Below are positions 9,619 through 18,474 of a stretch of DNA of 64,000 nt, piece by piece. The DNA lies in NCBI GenBank assembly GCA_030065235.1, contig JASJDC010000007.1:155656-219655 (forward strand), read 5' to 3'. Position 1 is the stretch's first letter; every line of letters starts with the position of its first letter. The translations under genes were made by a program, and so were the position numbers. This stretch comes from Alphaproteobacteria bacterium. Lineage in GTDB: Bacteria > Pseudomonadota > Alphaproteobacteria > UBA8366 > Aestuariispiraceae. The notes under the pieces are model-generated. The model was not told where the DNA came from and made no database searches. It worked only from the letters and a program-made list of their open reading frames with translations.

Positions 9619-10137
9619 TCACTCGGGACGGCGCCACGGGCCTGGGATGTTGGCGACGAGGAAACGGATGACTTCCTTCCGGTCGGCGTCGAAGAGCGGC
9701 AAGATCAGCCGTGTCCAAGACGCCACGGTCACAGCGGGCGGCGCGACATGCTGCGAATGGAGCGGCTGCTGCGCGACCCAGGCCAGTCGGTAGCAGGCGT
9801 TGAAGAAGATGGCGATTTCCGGACTGGTCGGCACTTCCCAGGTGCTCTTGCCCGTCAGGTCGAAACCCGCCCGCTCCGCGATCCCAGCGCCGTAATAGCG
9901 GTAACGGTAGCTCCACCCTTCCTCTTCGATATCCAGCAGCATCAGATAGCGGGCGGCGTCGCTGAAATCGATCAGATTGAAGTCCGAGGCGAGCGGCCGC
10001 CCCTCTGCATCCAGCGTCCGCCACTGACCATAGACCGAGATCACTGTCTCATCGACCAGCAACTCATAGACCGGGTTGAGCACGACACGCGGCGGCGACG
10101 CCAGAGCCTCCGGCAGCATGTCCGACAATTCTGTCAT
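9619..10137 (-). CDS. PAS domain-containing protein (PAS_5 type)
   Basis: The domain runs from VLNPVYELLVDETVISVYGQW through LNLIDF-like and SYRYRYYGAGIAERAGFDLTGK segments to the TRLILPLFDADRKEVI end. This is the layout of the PAS_5 family common in Rhodospirillales. The frame is open up to 10566, but the upstream part is low-complexity Arg/Pro/Ser and runs antisense into the divergent dehydrogenase, so I place the start at the ATG at 10137 (MTELSDML), giving 172 aa. GTG at about 10200 is an alternative. No output domain is present; it is probably a stand-alone sensor or adaptor. Ligand unknown. Confidence 0.75.
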   Translation of the reverse strand: MTELSDMLPEALASPPRVVLNPVYELLVDETVISVYGQWRTLDAEGRPLASDFNLIDFSDAARYLMLLDIEEEGWSYRYRYYGAGIAERAGFDLTGKSTWEVPTSPEIAIFFNACYRLAWVAQQPLHSQHVAPPAVTVASWTRLILPLFDADRKEVIRFLVANIPGPWRRPE

Positions 10138-10439
10138 GTGGCCGCCTTCGATCAGTTCGACGGCGGCCTCGATCTCGCATCTTGTCGCGTCGTCCACGGG
10201 GCGGGTCTGTTGTCCTTCGTCACTCTCGGGCCGGCCGCGCGGTCCATCGGGCCCGTTTCGGGCGGCGCGTTTGCGCCGGCTTTCGGTCGTTGTGGGAAAA
10301 GCCGCCGCGGCCGAATTGCCGGAAAAGGAAGTCGTTGCCGCGCCGTCGTTTAGCAGCCGCAAACGACGCGCGCTGACCGGGAGTATAGACGCCGGCTCTT
10401 TTGGCTCAAGGGGGCCAGCGGGAAATGGGGAAGACGCAT
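10138..10439. other. Divergent intergenic region between PAS_5 gene and dehydrogenase gene
   Basis: These 302 bases separate the PAS_5 gene from the divergent dehydrogenase gene. The reverse frame stays open through it, so a longer PAS_5 N-terminus is not excluded. The one clear structure is an inverted repeat with arms CGTCGTTT (10344-10351) and AAACGACG (10361-10368) around a 9-base spacer. It sits about 75 bases before the dehydrogenase start and could be an operator or a hairpin. I do not see a convincing sigma-70 promoter pair. Confidence 0.5.
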
Positions 10440-12896
10440 ATGGCGATGAAGTCTCACGCGCGGGCGGTGGTGATCGGCGGCGGAGTGGTCGGGGTCTCGA
10501 CCCTGTACCACTTGGCCAAGATGGGCTGGTCGGACGTTGTGCTGATCGAGCGCAAGGAGCTGACATCCGGCGTCACCTGGCACGCCGCCGGCCTGTTGCC
10601 GCTCTTCAATATGAGCTACTCGGTCGGTCAGATTCACAAATACTCGGTCAATCTCTACAAGACCCTTGAGGAAGAGACCGGCCAGGATGTCGGCCTGCGC
10701 GCGGTCAGCAATATCCGGTTGGCGACCACGCAGGACCGGATGGATGAATACCGTCAATATGCCGGCGTCGCCCAAACGATCGGCGTCGCGGTCAATTTCC
10801 TCACTCCCGATGAGGTTCTCGCACTCTGGCCGTTGGCCTCGAAGGACGGGCTGATCGGCGCGATCCAACAACCCGAGGACGGCTATATTCAACCGGCCGA
10901 TCTGACCCAGGCGCTGGCGATCGGCGCGCGGGCGCGCGGGGCGGAGATCTACCGAAACACCTGCGTTGCCGGGATCAGCCGGACGCCGGGCGGCGAATGG
11001 CGGGTGGCCACAGATCAAGGCGAGATCACCTGTGAGCATATTGTCTCGGCGACCGGCTGTTTCGCCCGCCAGACCGGCGCGATGCTGGGTCTCGACGTGC
11101 CGGTCATTCCTGTCGAGCACCAATATATCGTCACCGAGCCGCATCCGAAGATCGAAGAACGCCGGCGCCAGGGAATGCCCGAGATGGGCGTGCTGCGGGA
11201 ATCCGACGGCTCCTGGTATATGCGCGAGGAGAATGGCGGGCTGATCCTCGGCCCCTACGAGGTCGGCGCCCCGGCGGTCTATGTCGACGGGCCGAGCGCG
11301 GATTGCGAGTACGAACTGTTCCAGGAGGATCTGGAGCGGCTTGAGCCGCATATCGAAAGCGCGATGCATCGCGTGCCGATTTTCGCCGAGGCGGGCGTCA
11401 AGAAAGTCTATAACGGCGCCATCCCCTATACGCCGGACGGCAGTCCGATCATCGGCCCGGCCTGGGACCTGCCGAATGTCTGGCTGAACGAGGGCCACAG
11501 TTTCGGCATCACCGCCGCCGGCGGCGCCGGCTGGCAATTGGCCGAATGGATCGTGAATGGCGAACCGACCATCGATATGCTGGGCGTCGATCCGCGCCGT
11601 TTCGGCGAATATGCGGGCCAGTCCTATTTGATCGACAAGAATGAAGAGGCCTACGCCAACGTCTTCACCGTTCATTACCCGGATGAGGAAAGGCCGGCGG
11701 CGCGACCGCTGCGGACCGCGCCCTGCTACGACCGGATGAAGGCGCTGGGGGCCGTCTTCGGCCAGAAGTTCGGTTGGGAGCGGCCGAATTGGTTCGCGCC
11801 GGACGGCGTACCGGCCGAGGAAGATTGGTCCTTCCGCCGCTCCGCCTGGTTCCCGCATGTGGTCAACGAAGCGCGGAACGTGGCTGAGAATGTCGGCGTT
11901 CTCGACATGACGGCCTTTGCGAAATGTCGGGTCTCCGGCCCCGGCGCCGAGACGTTTCTGGACGAGTTGGTGGCGAATAAGCTGCCAAAATCGGTCGGCC
12001 GCGTGGGTCTGTGCCACGCCCTGACCGAAAGCGGCGGGGTCATGTCGGAATTCACGATCCTGCGTGAGGCGCCGACGCCCGACGGCGATCCCAGCTTCTA
12101 CCTGGTCTCCGCCGGCGCGCTGCAGCGGCTCGACCATGATTGGCTGAAGAAAGCCATGCCGAGAGACGGCGGCGTCCAGTTTCAGAACCTGACCAACGCG
12201 ATGGGCGTCCTGGTCGTGGCCGGGCCGAAATCGCGGACGCTGATGGAACGGGTCAGCCGCGACGATTTCTCGAGTGACGGTTTCAAATGGCTCACCGGGC
12301 GCTGGGTCAATGTCGGATTGGCGCCGTCTTTGGCCGTGCGCGTGAATTTCGTCGGGGAGTTGGGCTGGGAGCTGCATCACCCGATCGAATATCAGAACCA
12401 CATTTTCGATCGCTTGATCCAAGCCGGGGGCGACCTGGGCCTGAAGCCATTCGGTATTCGCGCCATGGACATGTTGCGCATTGAAAAGTCGTACCGGATG
12501 ATCGGGACTGAGCTCTCGATCGAATACTCCGCCTATGAGAGCAGGCTGGATCGATTCGTCCATCCCGACAAAGGCGCCTTCAAGGGCCGCGACGCGGTGG
12601 TGCGAGACCGCGAGGCGGGCCCGAAAAACACGTTGGTGACCTTGGAGGTGCATGATGTCGAGGAGGCGGACGCTCTGGGCAACAACCCGGTGACGCTGGA
12701 CGGCGCGGTCATCGGCCGCGCCACCTCCGGCGCTTATGGGCCGCGTCTCGGCAAGTCGATGGCCCTGGCGATGATCGATACGGCCCACGCCAAGGTGGGC
12801 GCCGCATTCGAGATGGACATCTTGGGCCGGATCCACAAGGTGACGGTCCTGCCGGAGAGCCCCTACGATCCTGACAATGAACGGCTGAGAGCCTGA
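10440..12896 (+). CDS. FAD-dependent dimethylglycine/sarcosine dehydrogenase-like protein with GcvT domain
   Basis: This 818-aa protein has three parts. Residues 8-400 are the FAD-binding DAO domain (GGGVVG at 13-18; LTSGVTWHAAG with His48 as the probable covalent FAD site). A linker FAO region follows. The C-terminal half is a GcvT-like tetrahydrofolate-binding domain (FVGELGWELHHP, MDMLRIEKSYRMIGTEL, GRATSGAYGP). It probably oxidatively demethylates an N-methyl amine and transfers C1 to folate in the cytoplasm. I chose the ATG at 10440 because GGGGAAG lies six bases upstream; ATG 10446 is the homologous start in the paralogue at 1-1861. The pair suggests divided substrate range, for example dimethylglycine against sarcosine, which is inference. 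Confidence 0.9.
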   Translation: MAMKSHARAVVIGGGVVGVSTLYHLAKMGWSDVVLIERKELTSGVTWHAAGLLPLFNMSYSVGQIHKYSVNLYKTLEEETGQDVGLRAVSNIRLATTQDRMDEYRQYAGVAQTIGVAVNFLTPDEVLALWPLASKDGLIGAIQQPEDGYIQPADLTQALAIGARARGAEIYRNTCVAGISRTPGGEWRVATDQGEITCEHIVSATGCFARQTGAMLGLDVPVIPVEHQYIVTEPHPKIEERRRQGMPEMGVLRESDGSWYMREENGGLILGPYEVGAPAVYVDGPSADCEYELFQEDLERLEPHIESAMHRVPIFAEAGVKKVYNGAIPYTPDGSPIIGPAWDLPNVWLNEGHSFGITAAGGAGWQLAEWIVNGEPTIDMLGVDPRRFGEYAGQSYLIDKNEEAYANVFTVHYPDEERPAARPLRTAPCYDRMKALGAVFGQKFGWERPNWFAPDGVPAEEDWSFRRSAWFPHVVNEARNVAENVGVLDMTAFAKCRVSGPGAETFLDELVANKLPKSVGRVGLCHALTESGGVMSEFTILREAPTPDGDPSFYLVSAGALQRLDHDWLKKAMPRDGGVQFQNLTNAMGVLVVAGPKSRTLMERVSRDDFSSDGFKWLTGRWVNVGLAPSLAVRVNFVGELGWELHHPIEYQNHIFDRLIQAGGDLGLKPFGIRAMDMLRIEKSYRMIGTELSIEYSAYESRLDRFVHPDKGAFKGRDAVVRDREAGPKNTLVTLEVHDVEEADALGNNPVTLDGAVIGRATSGAYGPRLGKSMALAMIDTAHAKVGAAFEMDILGRIHKVTVLPESPYDPDNERLRA

Positions 12897-13032
12897 AGGT
12901 CTCTGTCGAGACCGCTTAGACCCGCGCGGCGCCGGGCGCGGGCCTTGGCATTGCCGCAAGGCGGATTCTTGGATAGTAGAAAAACAAAGCCGCGCACATG
13001 TCGCAGAAGCGGCGTTGTCGAGAAGGTGAGGC

Positions 13033-13335
13033 ATGGACTATTCAATCCATAGTGACCCGGAAACCTGCAGGATTGTCTTCAGCGGTAAGTTTGGGTTCTC
13101 CGACAGCGCCAATATTCGCAAACTGATTGGAAGTCTCGCCGACCATAAAGGCAAGGAGGTGGTGCTCGATCTGACCGATCTGGAGGCGATCGATTCCGCC
13201 GGCCTCGGAATGATCATCCTGTTGAACGACGCCGCTCAGGAGAAAGAACTGCGAATTCGCCTCACCGGCGCCGGCGGGCAAGTTCGGAAAATGCTCGATA
13301 TCTCTAACTTCGCCGAACTCATGGCGATCGACTAG
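13033..13335 (+). CDS. STAS domain protein (anti-sigma factor antagonist)
   Basis: A 100-aa single STAS domain. The conserved phosphoacceptor serine is Ser55 in the IDSAGLG motif, as in SpoIIAA and RsbV. The protein is expected to toggle between phosphorylated and free forms and bind an anti-sigma or switch kinase in the cytoplasm. It lies 54 bases upstream of a large protein that contains both an RsbW-like ATPase domain and a PP2C phosphatase domain, the enzymes that would phosphorylate and dephosphorylate it. The start has AAGGTGAG upstream. No sigma factor gene is adjacent, so the final target is unknown. Confidence 0.9.
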   Translation: MDYSIHSDPETCRIVFSGKFGFSDSANIRKLIGSLADHKGKEVVLDLTDLEAIDSAGLGMIILLNDAAQEKELRIRLTGAGGQVRKMLDISNFAELMAID

Positions 13336-13389
13336 GCGCCGTTCGGCCTGGGATCGCCGGACAGTCCCGATGACTGCGGCCCCAAGACG

Positions 13390-15417
13390 ATGACCAACAC
13401 GGACATACGGGACGCGCCACGGCCGATAGCCCTGATCGACGGCGGCGTCCATCCTGGGATTTTACGCAGGGTCCAAGCGGACCTGGCCGGTCGCTTGGAC
13501 CGACGAACCAGCTTGGACCGCAAACGCGACCCGGACGGTTTGATCAGGATTGGGTCGACGCCCGGGCAAGAGGCCAGCTTGCTGGTCACCCTCTATGCCG
13601 ACGAGACCGCGTTGAAGGCGATCGCAGCGCCGCCCTTCGTCGGTCTTTTGGAGGTCGGCCAGGGCGGACAGCTTGACGATGTGTTGCCGCCTTTCGCCGA
13701 GCTGCCCGCCTTTTTCTCGGCGATGACATGCCGGACCGCGCTCGCCGCTGGGACGTCGACACATCTCGCCGCTCAACTCGGGCAAGCCGCTGAACTGTCT
13801 GCCGATACGATCAGCGACCTGACGACCTGTCTTCGTGAATTGCTCGTAAATGCTGTCGTGCATGGCAGTCTGGGATTGACACTCGAACCGGACGATCAAT
13901 TGGATCAACTGGTCAGTTATTCGCAGCAAGTGGATACTCTCATCGCTGATCCGGCTCACGGCGATAAACGCGTCTATATCGGCGCCTGGATCGCTGATGG
14001 CGCGCTGCATGTGACTGTGGCGGATCAGGGGCCCGGCTTCGTCATTGGGGTCGACCCGTCAAGCGCTGAGTCGAGTTGGAGCGAGTCGATCCGCCGCGTC
14101 AGCGGCCGCGGGCTGGAGCTGGTCGACGCGCTCGCCCTGTCGCTGACGACGGATCCCGCCAGCGCGAGCGTCACATTCTCTTTGCCCGCCGGCCCCGGCC
14201 TGGACGATTCTGAAGAGCGCGAGAACGAAGCGCTCCGCGCATCGCTTCTGCGGTCCGTGAAGGATTGCATCGTGGTTGTCGCCGACGACCAGGAAATCCC
14301 CTTGACGCTGATGCGCCTGTTTCTGGAGAGCGCGGGCTATCACAATGTCATCGCCGCGCGCGATGGGGCTGAGGCGTTGGAAGCGGTTCTGGAGAATAAC
14401 GCCGATCTTGCCGTGCTGGATGTCGAAATGCCGGGGCTTTCAGGCTTCGAGGTCATTGAGCGATTGCGCGCTCGAGCCCGGACCCGCCGGCTGCCGGTGA
14501 TCGTCGTTAGCGCCCACGGCGACACGGACTTTCGAAACAAGGCGCTCTCGATCGGCGCGACAGACGTTTTGACCAAACCAATCGTCCAGGAACTGCTGCA
14601 AGACCGGGTTCGGCTCCATTTGGAGAACCGGTTAATGATGCGCGAACTCAACGCCTTCCGGCGGCGCGTTGGCGAAGAGTTGGACAGCGCGCGTCGCATG
14701 CAGCAGGACCTTTTTCCGACGGCGCAGGACGTCGCCGCGGTCAGCGCATCCTTCGGCGTTCGGCTTTGGACACATCACCGCGCCTCGTCCGAGTTGGGCG
14801 GCGATCTCTGGCGCGTCGATCCGCTCGGGCCTGACCGGTTTTCGACCTTGTTGGTCGACTTTACCGGGCATGGCGTTGGGTCGGCGTTAAACACGTTTAG
14901 GCTGCATACGCTGCTGTCCGAGTTGAACATGCGGGACATGGCTCCCAGCGCGGTTCTGAGCCTGCTGAACGCTCGCCTCTATGATTTGCTGACGCGAGGA
15001 CAATTCGCCACGGCGTTCTACGCGGTCATTGACACCAAACGACGCGAAGTCGTGTATGCGTCGGCGGGCGCGCCGGAGCCGTTTGTGGGGCGCTGGGGCA
15101 GCGCCGAGATCGATGTTTGGGAATCCCGCGGCTTGCCGTTGGGCGTTTCGCAGAAGGCGCGTTACGCCGACCGCACGCTCGCCTTGCCGAAAGGCGGCTA
15201 TCTGTTCTTGGCGTCAGACGCGTTGGCGGAATCGCCTTTGGCCGACTCTCAGCCGCCGTTGGGCGTGGAAGGGGCGGCGGCTCTGGTCGGCGCGGTCGCC
15301 GAACAATCGGTGGATCGCGCCAAGAACTCGCCGTTGGAGCGTCTGCTCGGTCGTTTCTACGATTTGGCGGAGAAGCCGCTGCATGACGACCTAACGCTGC
15401 TCTGGATGGAGTTGTAA
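13390..15417 (+). CDS. HATPase - response regulator - PP2C (SpoIIE/RsbU) fusion protein
   Basis: This 675-aa cytoplasmic protein combines three partner-switching modules. Residues about 120-265 form an RsbW-type HATPase with an N-box (RELLVNAVVHGS, Asn154) and an ADQGPGF G1 motif (211-217). Residues about 293-410 form a receiver domain with Asp299/300, phosphoacceptor Asp344 in LDVEMPGLSGF and Lys396 in TKP. Residues about 430-675 are a SpoIIE/RsbU phosphatase (ELGGDLWRV, VDFTGHGVGSAL, HDDLTLLWMEL). The first 110 residues match no domain I recognise. The kinase-like and phosphatase domains probably act in opposite directions on the STAS protein encoded just upstream, gated by phosphorylation of the receiver. 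The cognate histidine kinase is not obvious. Confidence 0.87.
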   Translation: MTNTDIRDAPRPIALIDGGVHPGILRRVQADLAGRLDRRTSLDRKRDPDGLIRIGSTPGQEASLLVTLYADETALKAIAAPPFVGLLEVGQGGQLDDVLPPFAELPAFFSAMTCRTALAAGTSTHLAAQLGQAAELSADTISDLTTCLRELLVNAVVHGSLGLTLEPDDQLDQLVSYSQQVDTLIADPAHGDKRVYIGAWIADGALHVTVADQGPGFVIGVDPSSAESSWSESIRRVSGRGLELVDALALSLTTDPASASVTFSLPAGPGLDDSEERENEALRASLLRSVKDCIVVVADDQEIPLTLMRLFLESAGYHNVIAARDGAEALEAVLENNADLAVLDVEMPGLSGFEVIERLRARARTRRLPVIVVSAHGDTDFRNKALSIGATDVLTKPIVQELLQDRVRLHLENRLMMRELNAFRRRVGEELDSARRMQQDLFPTAQDVAAVSASFGVRLWTHHRASSELGGDLWRVDPLGPDRFSTLLVDFTGHGVGSALNTFRLHTLLSELNMRDMAPSAVLSLLNARLYDLLTRGQFATAFYAVIDTKRREVVYASAGAPEPFVGRWGSAEIDVWESRGLPLGVSQKARYADRTLALPKGGYLFLASDALAESPLADSQPPLGVEGAAALVGAVAEQSVDRAKNSPLERLLGRFYDLAEKPLHDDLTLLWMEL

Positions 15418-15432
15418 CGGCCTGGCGGAAAG

Positions 15433-16614
15433 TTAGGAAACCACCGCTTCCCTGACGTCAGGCTGGCCGCGCACCAGCTCTCTTTTCGAATCATAGAAAG
15501 GCACGGTGGTTACGGTCGCGCCTCGATCTTCCTGCGGCATGTAGACTATGGCGCTCTCATCCAAGCCGACCGGGAAGGGCGCGTAGGCGAGGCCGATATT
15601 CTGTTTCAGTCTTGGCGAATAGACGCAGCTGGTCAGAAGACCCATGCCATAGGCCCCAAACGAGACCTGCCAGCGATGCTCGTTCACCGGCAGCGGGTCG
15701 CCGTCGATGATCAGACCGACCATCTTCTGCGTCACGCCCTCCGCGTCCATCCGGCGCAACGCGTCGATCGACATGCAGGCGTCCGACGGCAGGTCGAGAT
15801 CGACCAGGCGCGACAGGCAGACTTCAAAAGGGTTGTTCTCCAGCGTCATGTCCGCGCCGTAGGAGAGCAGCCCGGCCTCGATCCGGCGGATCGCGTTGGG
15901 CGCGCCTGGCTTGGCGCCATACGGCCTGCCCTCCTCAAACAACCGTTCCCAAAGATCGTCGCCGCGTGTGTGATCAAGCAGGAAAATCTCGTAGCCGCGC
16001 TCGTTGCTCCAGCCGGTGCGGGAGATCAGGATCGGCGTCCCGTCCAACTCGGTCTCCCGGAAATGGAAATATTTCAAATCGTCGATCCAATCGCCGACCA
16101 GCCCGCGCATCAGAGCATGGGATTTCGGCCCCTGGATTTGAACCGGCGAGGCGTCCGGCTCGCTGACAGTCACGTCGAACTCTTTCGCCCAGGCGACGCC
16201 CTTGGCCCAGAGCAGCACGTCGCTGTCGGCCAGCGACAGCCAGTATTTGTCCGGCGCCAGGCACAGCACGACGGGATCGTTGACGATACCGCCATCCTGA
16301 TCGCAGAGCAGGGCGTAGCGGGCGCGGCCCGGTTGCAGAGTCGACAAATTCCGCGGCGTCAGAAGCTGCGTCAATTTCAGCGCATCCGGCCCTTCGATCT
16401 GAACCTGCCGTTCGACCGCCACATCCCAGATCGTGACGGCGTTGATGAGGTTCCAGAAATCCGCCTCCGGCCCCTCATACCAGAGCGGCATATACATGTG
16501 ATTGTATATCGTATAGGCCGTACAGCCATATCGCCGCGTCGCGTCGAAGAACGGCGATTTGCGCACTCTGGCGCCGAAGGCGGTGGTCGGTTGTTGCGGG
16601 GAAGCGTCTGACAT
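15433..16614 (-). CDS. GcvT-family demethylase resembling dimethylsulfoniopropionate demethylase DmdA
   Basis: The ATG at 16614 (MSDASPQQ) gives 393 aa. The protein is a GcvT-fold tetrahydrofolate-dependent methyltransferase. Several stretches match what I know of DmdA rather than generic GcvT: YTIYNHMYMPLWYEG, TIWDVAVERQVQIEG, GIVNDPVVL, WLSLADSDV, IQGPKSHALM, SRTGWSNERGYEIF and NPFEVCLSRLVDLD. DmdA transfers a methyl from DMSP to tetrahydrofolate, giving methylmercaptopropionate. Close paralogues with other substrates exist, so the DMSP role is an inference and I leave the symbol empty. It is convergent with the PP2C fusion gene, 15 bases apart, and shares the C1-folate theme of the upstream dehydrogenases. 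Confidence 0.78.
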   Translation of the reverse strand: MSDASPQQPTTAFGARVRKSPFFDATRRYGCTAYTIYNHMYMPLWYEGPEADFWNLINAVTIWDVAVERQVQIEGPDALKLTQLLTPRNLSTLQPGRARYALLCDQDGGIVNDPVVLCLAPDKYWLSLADSDVLLWAKGVAWAKEFDVTVSEPDASPVQIQGPKSHALMRGLVGDWIDDLKYFHFRETELDGTPILISRTGWSNERGYEIFLLDHTRGDDLWERLFEEGRPYGAKPGAPNAIRRIEAGLLSYGADMTLENNPFEVCLSRLVDLDLPSDACMSIDALRRMDAEGVTQKMVGLIIDGDPLPVNEHRWQVSFGAYGMGLLTSCVYSPRLKQNIGLAYAPFPVGLDESAIVYMPQEDRGATVTTVPFYDSKRELVRGQPDVREAVVS

Positions 16615-16765
16615 GGCGTCTGAACCTTGAACTGACAAAGGCGAGCCGCTCCATGTCCGCATGCGATAGGAAACGGCGCGACACACTGGCGACGCGGAAG
16701 GTCTCTGACTGCCGGGAAAGCGGCGTATTCCTGATCTAATCGCGTCGTTTTCAGACCGCGTCGAC

Positions 16766-17215
16766 TCAGAGCGGTTTTTTGAAACCTTCGTGGGTCGCTT
16801 CGAAACCCAGCTTCTTGTAGAAGCGGGCCGCGTCCGTGCGGCTCTTGTTCATGGTCAGTTGGATCAGGCCGCAACCCCGAGCCCGCGCCGCTTCCTCAAC
16901 ATAGGCGAACAGTGTTGCGCCGAGGCCGGCGCTGCGCCGGTCGGCCGCGACCCGGACCCCTTCGACCAGCGCGCGGGTCGTGGCGGTCATTGAGATGTTG
17001 GGAATGAAGGTGACCTGCAGCGTTGCGACGATCACGCCATCCGCTTCGCCGACGATCAGCCGCGTGCTGGAATCGGATGCAATCGCATCGAAGGCCCGGT
17101 AGTAGGGTTCCATGTCAGACAGGTCGGCGGTTTCGCGGCCGCGGCCGAGCCGGTCGTCCGCCAACAGGGCGACGATGGCCGGCAGGTCGGCCCGGACGGC
17201 GTCCCGGATATTCAT
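16766..17215 (-). CDS. GNAT family N-acetyltransferase
   Basis: A 149-aa single-domain acetyltransferase. The acetyl-CoA binding region is VRVAADRRSAGLGATLFAYVEEAARARG, which follows the V-x-x-x-x-R-x-x-G-x-G/A rule (motif A). MNKSRTDAARFYKKLGFEATHEGF is the usual motif B ending. Substrate unknown. Its first four bases overlap the stop of the upstream gene on the same strand (17212-17215), so the two are translationally coupled. Confidence 0.88.
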   Translation of the reverse strand: MNIRDAVRADLPAIVALLADDRLGRGRETADLSDMEPYYRAFDAIASDSSTRLIVGEADGVIVATLQVTFIPNISMTATTRALVEGVRVAADRRSAGLGATLFAYVEEAARARGCGLIQLTMNKSRTDAARFYKKLGFEATHEGFKKPL

Positions 17216-18366
17216 GGCGACGAGCCGGTCGATTGCGCCCCGACCTTAGCGGTCGGCAACGTCGCCGCCAGACGGAGAAAGGACTGGGCGCGACCGAACG
17301 GCGCCGTCACACCGGCCGCGATCGCCGCCGCCCGTTGATGCGCGCGCGCCAGGACGTCCGGCGGGGCCGCGCCGCTCCGCAAGCCCGTGAGCAGAAATAC
17401 GCGCCGCTGTGCGGGGGCGACCGCCGCGATCGCTTGTTCGGCCCGCCAAAGGTCCGAACCGGTCGAGTCCTGCGCTGGATCATGAGACCTGTGGCCGGCC
17501 GCCGCGGCGAGTTGAAGGTAGAGGCGCGCGCGATATCCGGGGATCGGGTTTTCACCGGCCAGGGCCCGGGCTTTTCGGCGGAAGGCCGCGACCGCGCTGT
17601 GTTGATACAGAAGGATCCAGGCCGACCCAATTTCAAAATTCGCGTAGGCGCGGGCGTGGGCGCCGTCGAGGTTGGTTTGGGCCGCTGCAGCCTCGTCGAG
17701 GAGCGCCTGCGCCCGGTCGATTGCGCCGGCCTGAGCGGCCTCCGTCGCTCGACGCGCCAGACTTACCGCTCGGAAGGGTTCGAGTTTGGGCGTCGGCGTT
17801 GTTTCGTCGGGCCCCGTGAGGGCCGCATTGATGGCGTCGGCGATTCTGAGCGCGTAGCGCGGGTCGTCGACCAACGCGATGATTGTCGTCGCGTCCCGAT
17901 AGAGCCCGGCTCGGACGAGTTCTCCGGCGATCGCCTCCAGCATCCAGTCGCGGCGTTCGCGATCGTCGATCCGATAGGCCTGGGCGAGGGCCTCGCGCAG
18001 CAGGCAGGCTCGGTTTGGCGTCGTCAAGCAGGCGGCAAGGTCTTCCCCAAGCGGCTCAGGAACCCTTTTTTCCGCTTTCAGCGCGCTATAGGTCCGGTCG
18101 GTTTCCAAGCGCGTCAGGGCGCCGCGGCGCCCGGCGTCGCGCAGGGCGGCGATTTCGCGGCGCAGATGGGTCAGATCCGGAGCTTCGCCCGGCTGTGCGC
18201 CGATCCCGGCTGCGGCCTCTTCCCGACCCGGATCGTGATGCGGCGCCAGCGCCGTCCGGGCTGGCGAGACCGGAGCCGCCGCCAGCAGAAAGAAGAGCGC
18301 GCCCGCTGAGAGACTGAGCATGGTCGGCAAGACGGCCAACCCTTTGTGTCTGCGGTGTTTTGGCAT
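17212..18366 (-). CDS. Exported helical repeat protein of unknown function
   Basis: The ATG at 18366 (MPKHRRHKG) has GGAAGGG nine bases upstream; the ATG at 18375 has no room for it. The 384-aa product starts with a basic stretch and a hydrophobic segment (LPTMLSLSAGALFFLLAAA), a signal peptide or anchor, followed by a Pro/Ala-rich stretch. The remainder is alanine-rich helices with TPR-like pairs such as ARRATEAAQAGAIDRAQALLDEAAAAQTN split by ARAYANFEIGSAW. I do not recognise a named family. It is transcribed with a GNAT acetyltransferase. No catalytic motif is visible; a scaffold or envelope role is plausible but unproven. Confidence 0.65.
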   Translation of the reverse strand: MPKHRRHKGLAVLPTMLSLSAGALFFLLAAAPVSPARTALAPHHDPGREEAAAGIGAQPGEAPDLTHLRREIAALRDAGRRGALTRLETDRTYSALKAEKRVPEPLGEDLAACLTTPNRACLLREALAQAYRIDDRERRDWMLEAIAGELVRAGLYRDATTIIALVDDPRYALRIADAINAALTGPDETTPTPKLEPFRAVSLARRATEAAQAGAIDRAQALLDEAAAAQTNLDGAHARAYANFEIGSAWILLYQHSAVAAFRRKARALAGENPIPGYRARLYLQLAAAAGHRSHDPAQDSTGSDLWRAEQAIAAVAPAQRRVFLLTGLRSGAAPPDVLARAHQRAAAIAAGVTAPFGRAQSFLRLAATLPTAKVGAQSTGSSP

Positions 18367-18474
18367 GCGCAGCATCCCTTCCGATCACGCGGCGCGCAGC
18401 TTGACCTCCCACGCTTTCCCGGTCAATCAGTAGTCAGGCGCAGCGCCCGGCGCGAGCACTTCAAGGAAACGCGG

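Noticed and set aside
12897..13032. GC-rich hairpins after the dehydrogenase gene as terminator
   Set aside because: GGTCTC-TGTC-GAGACC and a CCCGCGC/GCGCGGG pair are present, but neither is followed by a T-run, so termination is not supported.
10350..13034. 894-codon minus-strand open frame
   Set aside because: It is antisense to the dehydrogenase gene 10440-12896; high GC keeps the opposite frame open. Composition is His/Arg/Pro-rich with no domain.
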